NCBI RefSeq assembly: GCF_014495685.1
Contig: NZ_JACTVI010000071.1
Location: 1 to 42,947 of the forward strand
Reading direction: 5' to 3'
DNA: 42,947 bases
DNA from: Streptomyces sp. TRM68367
Lineage (GTDB): Bacteria > Actinomycetota > Actinomycetes > Streptomycetales > Streptomycetaceae
Position numbers and translations under genes: made by a program. Shown here in pieces: positions 16,373 to 23,991 of this stretch. Under the pieces are notes generated by a model. The model saw nothing but the letters and a program-made list of their open reading frames with translations, had not been told where the DNA came from and did not search any database. How positions within the stretch are numbered: the stretch's first letter is position 1; each line of letters begins with the position of its first letter.

Positions 16373-16636
16373 TCAGCACCGGGCCGCCCGCAGGGTGCGC
16401 AGCGCCAGGAGCAGCACGCCGATGTCGTCCAGGTACACCGGGTCGGGCAGCAGGTCGGCCGGCAGCACGACGTAGATGACGGCACCCCAGAAAACCCAGC
16501 CGGGGCCCGTGGGAAGCCCGGCTTCGCGCAGGACGCGCCGGGTCCGCACCAGTCGTACGAGGAGTACGACCGCCACGGTGAGCGCGGCCGCGGCGAGGAC
16601 CGCGGCGGCACCGATCACGGCTGTGGTCGTGTCCAC
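16373..16636 (-). CDS. Small DUF1232/YkvA-like membrane protein
   Basis: An 87-aa protein from the GTG at 16636, which has GAGAGG five bases upstream. A first transmembrane helix (AAVLAAAALTVAVVLLVRLV) is followed by WVFWGAVIYVVLPADLLPDP and VYLDDIGVLLLALRTL. The (Y)VVLPADLLPDP..LDDIG motif is the YkvA/DUF1232 signature. The start at 16729 is rejected because its extra 31 residues have no family likeness. The family's role is unknown. It lies upstream of tgmA on the same strand, but 167 bp and a possible promoter separate them. Confidence 0.75.
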   Translation of the reverse strand: MDTTTAVIGAAAVLAAAALTVAVVLLVRLVRTRRVLREAGLPTGPGWVFWGAVIYVVLPADLLPDPVYLDDIGVLLLALRTLRAARC

Positions 16637-16800
16637 GGGTCCTCTCTCACGGTCGGGCCGGAGTGCCGCGACGATGCGCGGCCGGGCAGCTCTCCCCCTT
16701 CGGATTCCCCATGTCGGCGCGCGCATCACGCCTGCCGGAGCCGACCGGCGTACCCCCGTACCCCGTACCTGACCGTCGACGGTGCAGCCCCTGCGATCGT

Positions 16801-18924
16801 TTAGACGTTGACTTGACGGTTCGGGTTGCGGCGAGCGGCGAGCGCGGGCAGCACGCGCTCCGGGGTGAGCGGGAGCTCGCGGAAGCGCACACCGGTCGCG
16901 TGGTGCACGGCGTTGCCGATCGCGGCTGCCGTGCCGACGGTGCCGATCTCCCCGATGCCCTTGCTGCCCATGGGGTTGAGGTGGGGATCGTCCTCCTCGA
17001 TCCAGTGCGCCTCGACATCCGGCACGTCGGCGTGCACCGGCACGTGGTACGACGCCAGGTCGGACTCGGCGAAGTCGCCGGACTCGGCGTCCAGGGTGCT
17101 GCCCTCGGTCAGCGCCATGCCCATCCCCATGACCATGCCCCCGACGAACTGGGAGCGCGCCGTCAGGGCGTTGAGGATCCGCCCGGCGGCGTAGACACCG
17201 AGCAGCCGGCGGACCCGGACCTCACCGGTGACCGCGTCGACCGCGACCTCGGCGAAGTGCGCCCCGAAGGCGTACCGCGCCCAGGGGCTGCCCGCGTCGG
17301 CCGTGCCCGTCGTGTCGGCACTGGCCTCGACGCCCCGCTCGGGCAGTGGCCCCGCGTGCCCGGCCAGGCGCCGGGCGAGCCGGGCGCAGGCCTCGTGCAC
17401 CGCCCAGCCCCACGAGGCGGTACCGGACGAGCCGCCGGCCAGCGACGCGGCCGGCAGATCACTGCAGCCGACCTCGATGCGCACCCGCGCCGGCGGCACG
17501 CCGAGAACGTCGGCCGCGATCTGCGCCAGCACGGTCCGGGCACCCGTGCCGATGTCCGCGGCGTTGACCCGGACCAGGAAGGACCCGTCGGGCAGCGCGC
17601 GGGCCGCCGCTGTGGACGGCCACACCAGCACGGGATGGAAGGCCGCGGCCACGCCCGAACCGACCAGCAGCGGCCCCGCGGCACGGGAACGCGGGCGCGG
17701 ATCGCGCCGGGACCACCCGAACCGTCGGGCGCCCTCGCGCAGGCAGGCGACGAGGTTCCGGCTGCTGAACGGCTTCCCGCTGTCGGGTTCGGCCTCCGGC
17801 TCGTTGCGGATCCGCAGCTCCACGGGATCCATGCCGAGCTCGGTGGCGAGCTCGTCCACCGCGGACTCCAGGGCGTACATGCCGGGCGTCCCGCCCGGGG
17901 CGCGCATCCAGGACGGCGTGGGCACGTCCAGCGGCACCACCCGGTGCTCGGTGCGGCTGTGCGGCGCGGCGTACATCACCCGGGAGGGCACCGCGGCCTG
18001 CTCGACGAACTCCGTCACGCGCGAGGTGTGCGTGGTGACCTCGTGCACGAGACACGTGAGGCGGCGGTCGGTGCCGGCGCCGAGCCGGAGCCGGTGCAGC
18101 GTGGGAGCCCGGTGCCCGACCACCGTGGGCAGATACCGGCGGGGCAGCGCGACGGTGACGGCCTGTCCGGTGTGCCGCGCCGCCAGCGCGGCCAGCACCA
18201 CGTCGGGCCGCGGCGTCCCCTTCGACCCGAAGCCGCCGCCGACGTGCTCCGCGACGACCGTGACCCGCTCCTGAGACAGGCCGAACATCCCGGCCAGCAC
18301 GGCGCGTACGACGGTGGTGCCCTGACTGGAGGTGTGCACCGTGAGCCGCTCGCCGTCCCAGTGGGCGGTGCTTGCGTGCGGCTCCATCGGGTGGTTGTGC
18401 AGCGGCGGCACCCGGTACTCGACGTCGACCCGGACGGCCGCGCCGCCGAAGGCCCCCTCTGGATCGCCACGCTCACGGACGGCCGGATAGCCGCCGTTGG
18501 TCACCTCGGGCACGTACGCCCCCGGGTGCGAGCCGGTGAGCGTCACGTCGTGCTCCTCCACGGCGTACCTCACGCGGACCGTGGAAGCACCGGCGCGGGC
18601 CGCCTCCAGGGTGTCCGCCACCACCAGGGCGACGAACCAGCCGCGGTGCGGCACGCCCGGGCCCTGCAGCACGGCGAGCGTGGGATCGTCCGGTGCGGCG
18701 AGTCGCGGCGCGTTCTCGTGCGTGAGCACGGCGTGTACGCCGGGAACGGCGAGGGCGGCGGCGGTGTCGATGCCGGTCACCCGGCCCCGGGCGATCGCCG
18801 CCGGCACGGGCCGGGCGTGCAGTCGGCCGGGAAAGGGGTGCTCGGCGGCGTAGCGGGCGGTGCCGGTGACCTTCGCCCGCCCCTCCCGGCGCTCGGCGGG
18901 CGCGCCCACGGCGGTGTGGGTCAT
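16801..18924 (-). CDS. paoC: Aldehyde oxidoreductase, molybdenum-binding large subunit (PaoC/YagR type)
   Basis: A 707-aa xanthine-oxidase-family large subunit carrying the molybdenum cofactor and the active site. Visible motifs: KVTGTARYAAE near the start, EHVGGGFGSKG (cofactor loop, about residue 225), DIGTGARTVLAQIAADVLG, a GGSSGTASWGWAV segment, and near the C-terminus GSKGIGEIGTVG with the catalytic base Glu659. Length and partner order match E. coli PaoABC (YagTSR), which oxidises aldehydes to carboxylates. The ATG at 18924 has GAGGAGGAC upstream; the start at 18969 lacks support. It follows paoB with a 52-bp gap. The physiological substrate is inferred. Confidence 0.88.
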   Translation of the reverse strand: MTHTAVGAPAERREGRAKVTGTARYAAEHPFPGRLHARPVPAAIARGRVTGIDTAAALAVPGVHAVLTHENAPRLAAPDDPTLAVLQGPGVPHRGWFVALVVADTLEAARAGASTVRVRYAVEEHDVTLTGSHPGAYVPEVTNGGYPAVRERGDPEGAFGGAAVRVDVEYRVPPLHNHPMEPHASTAHWDGERLTVHTSSQGTTVVRAVLAGMFGLSQERVTVVAEHVGGGFGSKGTPRPDVVLAALAARHTGQAVTVALPRRYLPTVVGHRAPTLHRLRLGAGTDRRLTCLVHEVTTHTSRVTEFVEQAAVPSRVMYAAPHSRTEHRVVPLDVPTPSWMRAPGGTPGMYALESAVDELATELGMDPVELRIRNEPEAEPDSGKPFSSRNLVACLREGARRFGWSRRDPRPRSRAAGPLLVGSGVAAAFHPVLVWPSTAAARALPDGSFLVRVNAADIGTGARTVLAQIAADVLGVPPARVRIEVGCSDLPAASLAGGSSGTASWGWAVHEACARLARRLAGHAGPLPERGVEASADTTGTADAGSPWARYAFGAHFAEVAVDAVTGEVRVRRLLGVYAAGRILNALTARSQFVGGMVMGMGMALTEGSTLDAESGDFAESDLASYHVPVHADVPDVEAHWIEEDDPHLNPMGSKGIGEIGTVGTAAAIGNAVHHATGVRFRELPLTPERVLPALAARRNPNRQVNV

Positions 18925-18976
18925 GGCGTCCTCCTCACGGCTGAAACGGCCCACATGGCGTCCAGGCACACCCGGG

Positions 18977-19975
18977 TCATGGCATCCTCTTCACGGCCGA
19001 AACCGCCAGCCGGGTGAGGACGTCCAGCGCGAGACTCCGAGCCAGCGCCACCTTGTAGGCGTTGTCCCGCAGGGGCTGCGCGGCGGAGAGTTCGAGGTCG
19101 ACGGCGTGGGCGAACGCCTCCGCGGTGGGCGCCTCGCCCACGAGCTCCGTCTCCGCCCGCCGCGCCCGCCACGGCCGGTGCGCCAGGCCGCCGAAGGCCA
19201 GCCCGACATGGTCGACGACATCGTCGGCCACTCGCAGCACGGCGGCGACGGACGCCAGCGCGAAGGCGTACGACGCCCGGTCGCGGACCTTGCGGAACGC
19301 CGACGGCAGCCCGCCCGCGGCGGCCGGCAGCAGCACACCGGTGACGAGCTCGCCGGGCCGGATCTCGGTGTCCCGCTCGGGATGCTCCCCGGGCAGCCGG
19401 TGGAACTCGGCAGCGGCCAGACTCCGGGCGCCCTCGGGTCCGTACAGCTCCACGCGCGCGTCGAGAGCGGCCAGCGCCACCGCCATGTCCGAGGGATGCG
19501 TGGCGATGCAGTGCGGCGAGTGCCCGAGCACGGCGTGGTCGTGGTGCACGCCGTCGCGGGCGCCGCAACCGCTGCCCGGCACACGTTTGTTGCACGGCTT
19601 GGACACGTCCTGGAAGTACGGGCACCGGGTGCGCTGCAGCAGGTTGCCGCCGGTGGTGGCGGCGTTGCGCAACTGCCCGGAGGCGCCCGCGAGCAGTGCC
19701 TGCGACAGCGCCGGGTAGCGTTCGCGGACCGCGGGATGGGCGGCGAGGTCGCTGTTCCGGACCAGGGCGCCGACCCGCAGCGAGCCGTCGGCCTGCTCCT
19801 CCACCGTGTCCAGCGGGAGCCGGCCGATGTCGACGAGGGCGGCGGGCTCCTCGACGCCGAGTTTCATCAGGTCGACGAGGTTGGTGCCGCCCCCGAGGTA
19901 GCGGGCGCCGGGCCGGGCGGCGTAGGCGGCGGTCGCCTCCTCGAGACTGCCGGCGCGGACGTAGGTGAACGGCAT
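18977..19975 (-). CDS. paoB: Aldehyde oxidoreductase, FAD and 4Fe-4S subunit (PaoB/YagS type)
   Basis: A 332-aa FAD-binding CO-dehydrogenase-flavoprotein-type subunit. FAD contacts appear as YLGGGTNLVDLMK (residues 26-38) and RNAATTGGNLLQRTRC (103-118). The inserted cysteines Cys118, Cys128, Cys137 and Cys156 (RCPYF, KPCNKR, GSGCGAR, SPHCIA) are the hallmark of PaoB-type subunits that bind an extra 4Fe-4S cluster and are absent from ordinary xanthine dehydrogenases. Its ATG overlaps the stop of paoA by one base (TGATG), so the two are translationally coupled. It relays electrons between the 2Fe-2S subunit and an external acceptor. Confidence 0.88.
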   Translation of the reverse strand: MPFTYVRAGSLEEATAAYAARPGARYLGGGTNLVDLMKLGVEEPAALVDIGRLPLDTVEEQADGSLRVGALVRNSDLAAHPAVRERYPALSQALLAGASGQLRNAATTGGNLLQRTRCPYFQDVSKPCNKRVPGSGCGARDGVHHDHAVLGHSPHCIATHPSDMAVALAALDARVELYGPEGARSLAAAEFHRLPGEHPERDTEIRPGELVTGVLLPAAAGGLPSAFRKVRDRASYAFALASVAAVLRVADDVVDHVGLAFGGLAHRPWRARRAETELVGEAPTAEAFAHAVDLELSAAQPLRDNAYKVALARSLALDVLTRLAVSAVKRMP

Positions 19976-20532
19976 CACGGGATCACGTCCTCCACCGCCT
20001 CCACGATGCGCGGATAGGCACCGCACCGGCACAGGTTGCCGCTCATCCGCTCCCGGATCTCCTCCCGGTCCAGCGGCACCGGCCGGCCCGACGGTGTGGC
20101 GGGCCCGGTGACGGACGAGGGATGGCCCGCCGCGGCCTCGGCCAGCATGCCGAGCGCCGAGCAGATCTGGCCGGGTGTGCAGTAGCCGCACTGGAAGGCG
20201 TCCCGTGCGAGGAACGCCCGCTGCAAGGGGTGCAGGTCCTCTCCGTCCCCGGCGAGAGCCTCGACGGTCGTCACCTCGCAGCCGTCCAGCGTCACCGCCA
20301 GCAGCAGGCAGCTGTTCACGCGCCGCCCGTCCACCAGGACCGTGCAGGCCCCGCACTGCCCGTGGTCACAGCCTTTCTTGGCGCCGGTGAGGTCAAGGTC
20401 CTCCCGCAGTACGTCCAGCAGGACGCGCCGGTGGTCGACGGTGAGCGTGTGCGGCTTGCCGTTGACGCGGAGCGTGGTCCCGGAGTGGTGGCCCGGTGCG
20501 GGAGCACTGCTGGGGGAAGGCTGGCTGCCCAT
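19975..20532 (-). CDS. paoA: Aldehyde oxidoreductase, 2Fe-2S subunit (PaoA/YagT type)
   Basis: A 185-aa subunit with two 2Fe-2S clusters. Plant-type ferredoxin domain: Cys55, Cys60, Cys63 and Cys75 (GAKKGCDHGQCGACTVLV, VNSC). Four-helix domain: Cys115 and Cys118 (FQCGYCTPGQI) with Cys168 and Cys170 (MSGNLCRCGAYPRI). It passes electrons from molybdenum to FAD. E. coli PaoA has a twin-arginine leader; here the N-terminus (MGSQPSPSSAPAPGHH) has no export signal, so the enzyme is probably cytoplasmic. First gene of the paoABC operon; the ATG at 20532 has GGAAGG about 11 bases upstream. No MocA/XdhC-type maturation factor is in the window. Confidence 0.88.
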   Translation of the reverse strand: MGSQPSPSSAPAPGHHSGTTLRVNGKPHTLTVDHRRVLLDVLREDLDLTGAKKGCDHGQCGACTVLVDGRRVNSCLLLAVTLDGCEVTTVEALAGDGEDLHPLQRAFLARDAFQCGYCTPGQICSALGMLAEAAAGHPSSVTGPATPSGRPVPLDREEIRERMSGNLCRCGAYPRIVEAVEDVIP

Positions 20533-20660
20533 GTCGTCGACGACCTTCCGGGGGCGGTCCGCGGTGACTGTGCAGACCGCGTATCCACGGTGCTGCGGCC
20601 CACACGTCCGCGATGCCGCGAGCGCCGCCTCGCTGACCGAACGGCGTGGGCCGGGCCTGG

Positions 20661-21932
20661 TCAGTCGTCCGAGGTCGCCGTCCGCTTCTCGTCCGAAGGG
20701 GCCGACGGCTCCCCGTCCGAAGACGCCGACGGCTCCTTGTCCGAGGGCACCGACCGTTCCCCGTCCGAGGAACCCGCGCCGGCGCTGTCCGCCGGAGCCG
20801 CGGGACGCCGCCCCTTGCCCGTGACCTTGAGCCGCTCCAGCGTCCGGGTGAGGTGCTGGAACGGCGAGGAGGCCTGCGTGCCGGACGGCGACTGCTTCGC
20901 CGGAGCGACCTCGCCGGACTCGCGATAGGCGGTCAGTGCCTCGTGGGCGCGCTCGGCCGCCTCCCGGTACAGGTCGCGGGACTTCGTCATGGCCTCCAGC
21001 GCTTCGGCGTACATCGTCACCAGCCTGCGTTCGCGGGCGAGTTCCTCCTCCAGCGTCAGCAGGTGCCACTGCTCCCGCAGCGCGGTGAGGGCCTCACCGG
21101 CGGCGTCCGGCAACGGCCGCGGCAGCCGCGCGAAGCCGGTCACGGCCGCGATGAGGTCGCTCGGCTCCGAGCCGTCCAGGAACACCGCGCGCACGGAGAA
21201 GTCCTGCACGTCGTAGCCCTCGGGCACCGGGGCGCCGGGCAGCACCACGGCACCGCCGCGCGGCACCTGCACGCCGAACTCCCGCAGGGCCCAGTTGACC
21301 ACCCGCAGCTGCTGCGGCGCTGCGCGGTGCTCCACCACCCGGTGCCGCAGCCCCGGCGGCAGCGACCCGGCCAGCGGCACCCTGCCGCGGTCGTCGGTGG
21401 TCATCGCCTCGTGCACGACGACGTGGACGCTCCAGCCGCTGCGCCCGGCGCTCCTGAGGACGCGCCGCACGGCCTTGTCGTCCTGGGGGAGGTGCTGGAC
21501 CTCCCCGAAGCGCAGCCCCGTGTCGGCGTCGTGGTCCCACCCGGCGTCCGCGCTGGTGGCGCCGGTGGCGCCGGTGTCTTCGTCGGTCGGCCAGAACATG
21601 GCGACGGGGGACGGCCACGCCGGGTCCCACGCCTCCTCGGCCTCCGCGACCAGGAGCCACTCCGGTCCGTCGTCCGGGCCGTGCGCCAGGGCCAGCCGCG
21701 CCCGTACGGTCACCGCGTCGGAAGTCTTCCAGCGGGCCTCGAAGACCGACTCCCCGGCGCCGGTCTCCTCGTCCGGCACTTCCATGAAGTCGTCGATGAC
21801 CTGACGGTCCTTGTGCCGCTGGAGAGTGCGGCGGAGAACGTCCTCCGCCTGCGCGGCGGATCCGGAGCAGCGGCCGCGGGCCGGCCACACCGTGGGGGGT
21901 GTTGCGGGGCGGACGGTGGGGGAGGTCGACAT
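20661..21932 (-). CDS. Large hypothetical protein with coiled coil and repeat tail
   Basis: A 423-aa protein with no membrane segment. The N-terminal two thirds is an acidic globular region (VIDDFMEVPDEETGAGESVF, WLLVAEAEEAWDPAWPSPVA, WSVHVVVHEAMTTDD). A charged helix-rich stretch around 275-335 (LTLEEELARERRLVTMYAEA, RDLYREAAERAHEAL) is a probable coiled coil. The tail is a low-complexity Ser/Asp/Glu repeat. I do not recognise the family. It lies upstream of paoA on the same strand with a 128-bp gap, so it is probably not a cofactor-insertion chaperone and no link to that operon is shown. Confidence 0.7.
   Translation of the reverse strand: MSTSPTVRPATPPTVWPARGRCSGSAAQAEDVLRRTLQRHKDRQVIDDFMEVPDEETGAGESVFEARWKTSDAVTVRARLALAHGPDDGPEWLLVAEAEEAWDPAWPSPVAMFWPTDEDTGATGATSADAGWDHDADTGLRFGEVQHLPQDDKAVRRVLRSAGRSGWSVHVVVHEAMTTDDRGRVPLAGSLPPGLRHRVVEHRAAPQQLRVVNWALREFGVQVPRGGAVVLPGAPVPEGYDVQDFSVRAVFLDGSEPSDLIAAVTGFARLPRPLPDAAGEALTALREQWHLLTLEEELARERRLVTMYAEALEAMTKSRDLYREAAERAHEALTAYRESGEVAPAKQSPSGTQASSPFQHLTRTLERLKVTGKGRRPAAPADSAGAGSSDGERSVPSDKEPSASSDGEPSAPSDEKRTATSDD
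20689..20772. repeat. 24-bp coding repeat in the tail of the large hypothetical gene
   Basis: Three and a half 24-base units (20689-20712, 20713-20736, 20737-20760 and a partial). Read on the minus strand they encode an eight-residue Ser-Asp-Gly-Glu-type repeat (SSDGEPSA, PSDKEPSA-like). The period keeps the reading frame, so copy number could vary without breaking the protein. Confidence 0.7.
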
Positions 21933-22122
21933 GGGTCCATCTATAGCGGGAGCACGTGCACCTGCCAGTATCGCCGCTGGCCGCTACCGGCGATCACGCG
22001 GGTCCCCAGTGGGCGGCCCGCGTACGGGAGACGCGGCGCGCGCACGGGGTGTGCGCGGCGCACGTGCGGCGGATGCCGTTCACTCGTGGCCGGGACGGGG
22101 CGCCTTCCTGACAATGGTGTGC

Positions 22123-22169
22123 GCGGGCAGGACCCGTCCACCATCCGCATTGGGACGGGTCCTGCCCGC
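22123..22169. repeat. Perfect 17-bp inverted repeat in a divergent intergenic region
   Basis: GCGGGCAGGACCCGTCC (22123-22139) and its exact complement (22153-22169) flank a 13-base loop. It lies about 190 bp upstream of the minus-strand hypothetical gene and 70 bp upstream of padR, so it follows no gene end in the window. It could be a 5' regulatory hairpin, an insulator-like terminator or a relic of a mobile end. Confidence 0.6.
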
Positions 22170-22209
22170 ACCAGCGCCTCTTCGAGCGATCGGCGTGTCT
22201 GCGCGCCTG

Positions 22210-22232
22210 AATATATCGGCAGCCGAGATATC
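22210..22232. promoter_or_regulatory. PadR-type operator and promoter area
   Basis: ATATATCGGCAGCCGAGATAT is an AT-ended imperfect palindrome with one two-base offset, resembling PadR-family boxes (ATAT...ATAT with dyad). It ends about eight bases before the padR ATG at 22241, where a regulator would block transcription of its own gene. Confidence 0.5.
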
Positions 22233-22240
22233 ATGGCTGC

Positions 22241-22636
22241 ATGGCATCGAGGAACATGACACAGGCGGCGTTCTTCGTCCTGACCGCCCTGGCCGACCAG
22301 CCGAGGCACGGGTACGGGATCCTGCGCGAGGTCGAGGAACTGTCCGACGGCGAGGTGCAGATGCGCGTCGGCACCCTGTACGGCGTGCTCGACCGGCTCA
22401 CCGCGGACGGACTGATCGTCCTGGACCGTGAGGAGGTCCAGCAGGGCCGGCTCAGGCGCTACTACCGACTCACCGACGACGGCGTCCGGGCCCTCGACGC
22501 CGAGGCGGACCGGATGGCGGCCGGCGCCGGCGCGGCCAAGAAGCGGATCGCCGAGGGACGCCGCGCCCCCGCACCGACCGACGTCACACCCGCACGGCCC
22601 GCGACGGGCCCGGGACTCGCCGGAGGTCTCGCATGA
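22241..22636 (+). CDS. PadR family transcriptional regulator
   Basis: A 131-aa PadR-like winged-helix regulator: AAFFVLTALADQPRHGYGIL, REVEELSDGEVQMRVGTLYG, VLDRLTADGLIVLDREE and RRYYRLTDDGVRAL. This is the complete DNA-binding domain with a short C-terminal helix. Two starts are possible. The ATG at 22241 directly follows the operator with no ribosome-binding site and would suit a leaderless transcript. The ATG at 22256 has GAGG only three bases away. Its stop overlaps the next start (ATGA), a typical PadR/membrane-protein operon. It probably represses the operon until a membrane-active or hydrophobic ligand appears. Confidence 0.9.
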   Translation: MASRNMTQAAFFVLTALADQPRHGYGILREVEELSDGEVQMRVGTLYGVLDRLTADGLIVLDREEVQQGRLRRYYRLTDDGVRALDAEADRMAAGAGAAKKRIAEGRRAPAPTDVTPARPATGPGLAGGLA

Positions 22637-23703
22637 CGACGACACTGCTCGAAGCGCGCTACCGCACCGTGCTGCGGCTGCTCCCCGCGTACTACCGCCG
22701 GGCGCGGGAGGAGGAGATGGTCGAGACGTACCTGTGGGACGTCGACCGGGACACCCAGGACCAGAGCCGGCCCACGCTGGGCGAGGTGGCGAGCGTCGCC
22801 GCCCTCGCGCTGCGCACCCGTTTCGCGACCCCCGGTGCGCCCCGCCCGTACGCCCTCTTCGGCACCGCCGCACGGCAGTTCGCCCTGTTCGCGGTGCTGC
22901 TCCAGGCTGCCACCGCCGTTGTCGAGGGGATCCTGGAGCTGACCTGGGCGTCGACCCACGGCAGGGCGCAGTGGGAGATGTTCACCTCGGGATTCACCGG
23001 CCACGGACTGCGCTCCGGCATCGTCGAGGCCGCCCTGTGGACACTGCCCCTGCTGTGGACGGCCGGCTACTTCGCCCTGCTGCACGACCGGCGCCGCCTC
23101 GCGCGCGTGTCCGTGCTGCTGGCCGCCGTACCCACGCTCTGGCCGCTGCTGGAACCGCTGCTGGACGCGTCGGTCCCGCCCGAACCGGCCTACGCCACCG
23201 CCACCGCGCTGCTGGCCTGGCTGTCCGCCCTCGCCGTGTGCGCGGCCCACCACCGCGACGCGCCCCCGGCGTCCCTGCCCGCTGGCTCGCCCGGCCTGTT
23301 GTTCACCGCCTGCTGTGTGGTGATGGGCGGGTCCGTCGTGCTGCTGCCCGAGGCCGCCGACTCGGTGTGGGCGCCGGCCACGGGCTTCCTGGCCGGCTCG
23401 CTGGGCTGGCTGCTGTGGCGCACCCTGCGCGCGGACCGCGACACCGGGCAGGGAGCAGAACAGGGCGCCGACCCGAGCGCCGGCCAGAGCACCGCGTGCG
23501 GCGCGGTCGCCCTCGCGGTGCTCGGCCTGCTGATCCTGGTGGTACGCGTGGCCGCGCTGGAGCCGTGGCTCGACGTGCCCGTCCCGGCCGTGTTCCTCGG
23601 CAGCGCCCTCGGGCAGGGGGCCGCGCTCGCCCTGCTGACCGCGATCCTCGCGCTCGTGGGCCGGCGCGGCCGGCTCGCGCGCCGGGTCAGCGGTGGAAGG
23701 TGA
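22633..23703 (+). CDS. Multi-spanning membrane protein in PadR operon
   Basis: A 356-aa protein. The first 70 residues are cytoplasmic and helical (YRTVLRLLPAYYRRAREEEM, VETYLWDVDRDTQ), a pattern of Streptomyces proteins encoded after padR. About eight hydrophobic segments follow (for example FALFAVLLQAATAVVEGIL, ALWTLPLLWTAGYFALL, VALAVLGLLILVVRVAAL, ALALLTAILALVG). No transport or enzymatic motif is visible. It overlaps padR by four bases and is therefore co-translated. The last few codons overlap the convergent Cys-rich relic. Function unknown; a PadR-controlled membrane-stress role is inference only. Confidence 0.8.
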   Translation: MTTTLLEARYRTVLRLLPAYYRRAREEEMVETYLWDVDRDTQDQSRPTLGEVASVAALALRTRFATPGAPRPYALFGTAARQFALFAVLLQAATAVVEGILELTWASTHGRAQWEMFTSGFTGHGLRSGIVEAALWTLPLLWTAGYFALLHDRRRLARVSVLLAAVPTLWPLLEPLLDASVPPEPAYATATALLAWLSALAVCAAHHRDAPPASLPAGSPGLLFTACCVVMGGSVVLLPEAADSVWAPATGFLAGSLGWLLWRTLRADRDTGQGAEQGADPSAGQSTACGAVALAVLGLLILVVRVAALEPWLDVPVPAVFLGSALGQGAALALLTAILALVGRRGRLARRVSGGR

Positions 23704-23925
23704 TGTACCCGTTGCCGTCCCGGTCGTTGCCGCACTTGCCGCACTTGGTGCACTTTGGTGTACGAGTGCACGTCGGCGCGGCTGCCGGACGGCTTGTACA
23801 GGTAGATCGTGTCCTTGGGCGAATCCGTTGCCGGTGGCGTGCGGCCTGCGCTGGGACGGCCGTCCCGGCGGCCAGCGCGCCCGCGGCGACGGGCCACTTC
23901 GGTACCCGACTTCACCCGGAACAAC
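23687..23925 (-). pseudogene. Broken gene for a small exported Cys-rich protein
   Basis: The minus strand encodes, in separate frames, a signal-peptide-like segment (KWPVAAGALAAGTAVPAQAA) and a mature part DSPKDTIYLYKPSGSRADVH. After an extra A in an AAA run near 23757 it reads CTKCGKCGNDRDGNGYITFHR, then a stop at 23687. The repaired peptide would be about 75 aa with a three-Cys knuckle (CxxCGKC). One or two single-base indels break it, and no good start codon is visible. It overlaps the end of the convergent membrane-protein gene by 17 bases. Confidence 0.5.
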
Positions 23926-23991
23926 GGGCCCGGCGGCGCTGGCCGCCGGACCCGTCGCACCACGCGGAGCGAACCGCTCACACCTAACGGC

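Noticed and set aside
16663..19017. A 784-aa plus-strand frame opposite the paoC gene
   Set aside because: Shadow of paoC; His/Arg/Gly-rich with no domain, and no ribosome-binding site.
20661..21932. The large hypothetical gene upstream of paoA as a molybdenum-cofactor chaperone (XdhC/PaoD)
   Set aside because: No XdhC signature or cofactor-binding residues can be seen, and the C-terminal half is coiled coil plus Ser/Asp repeat.
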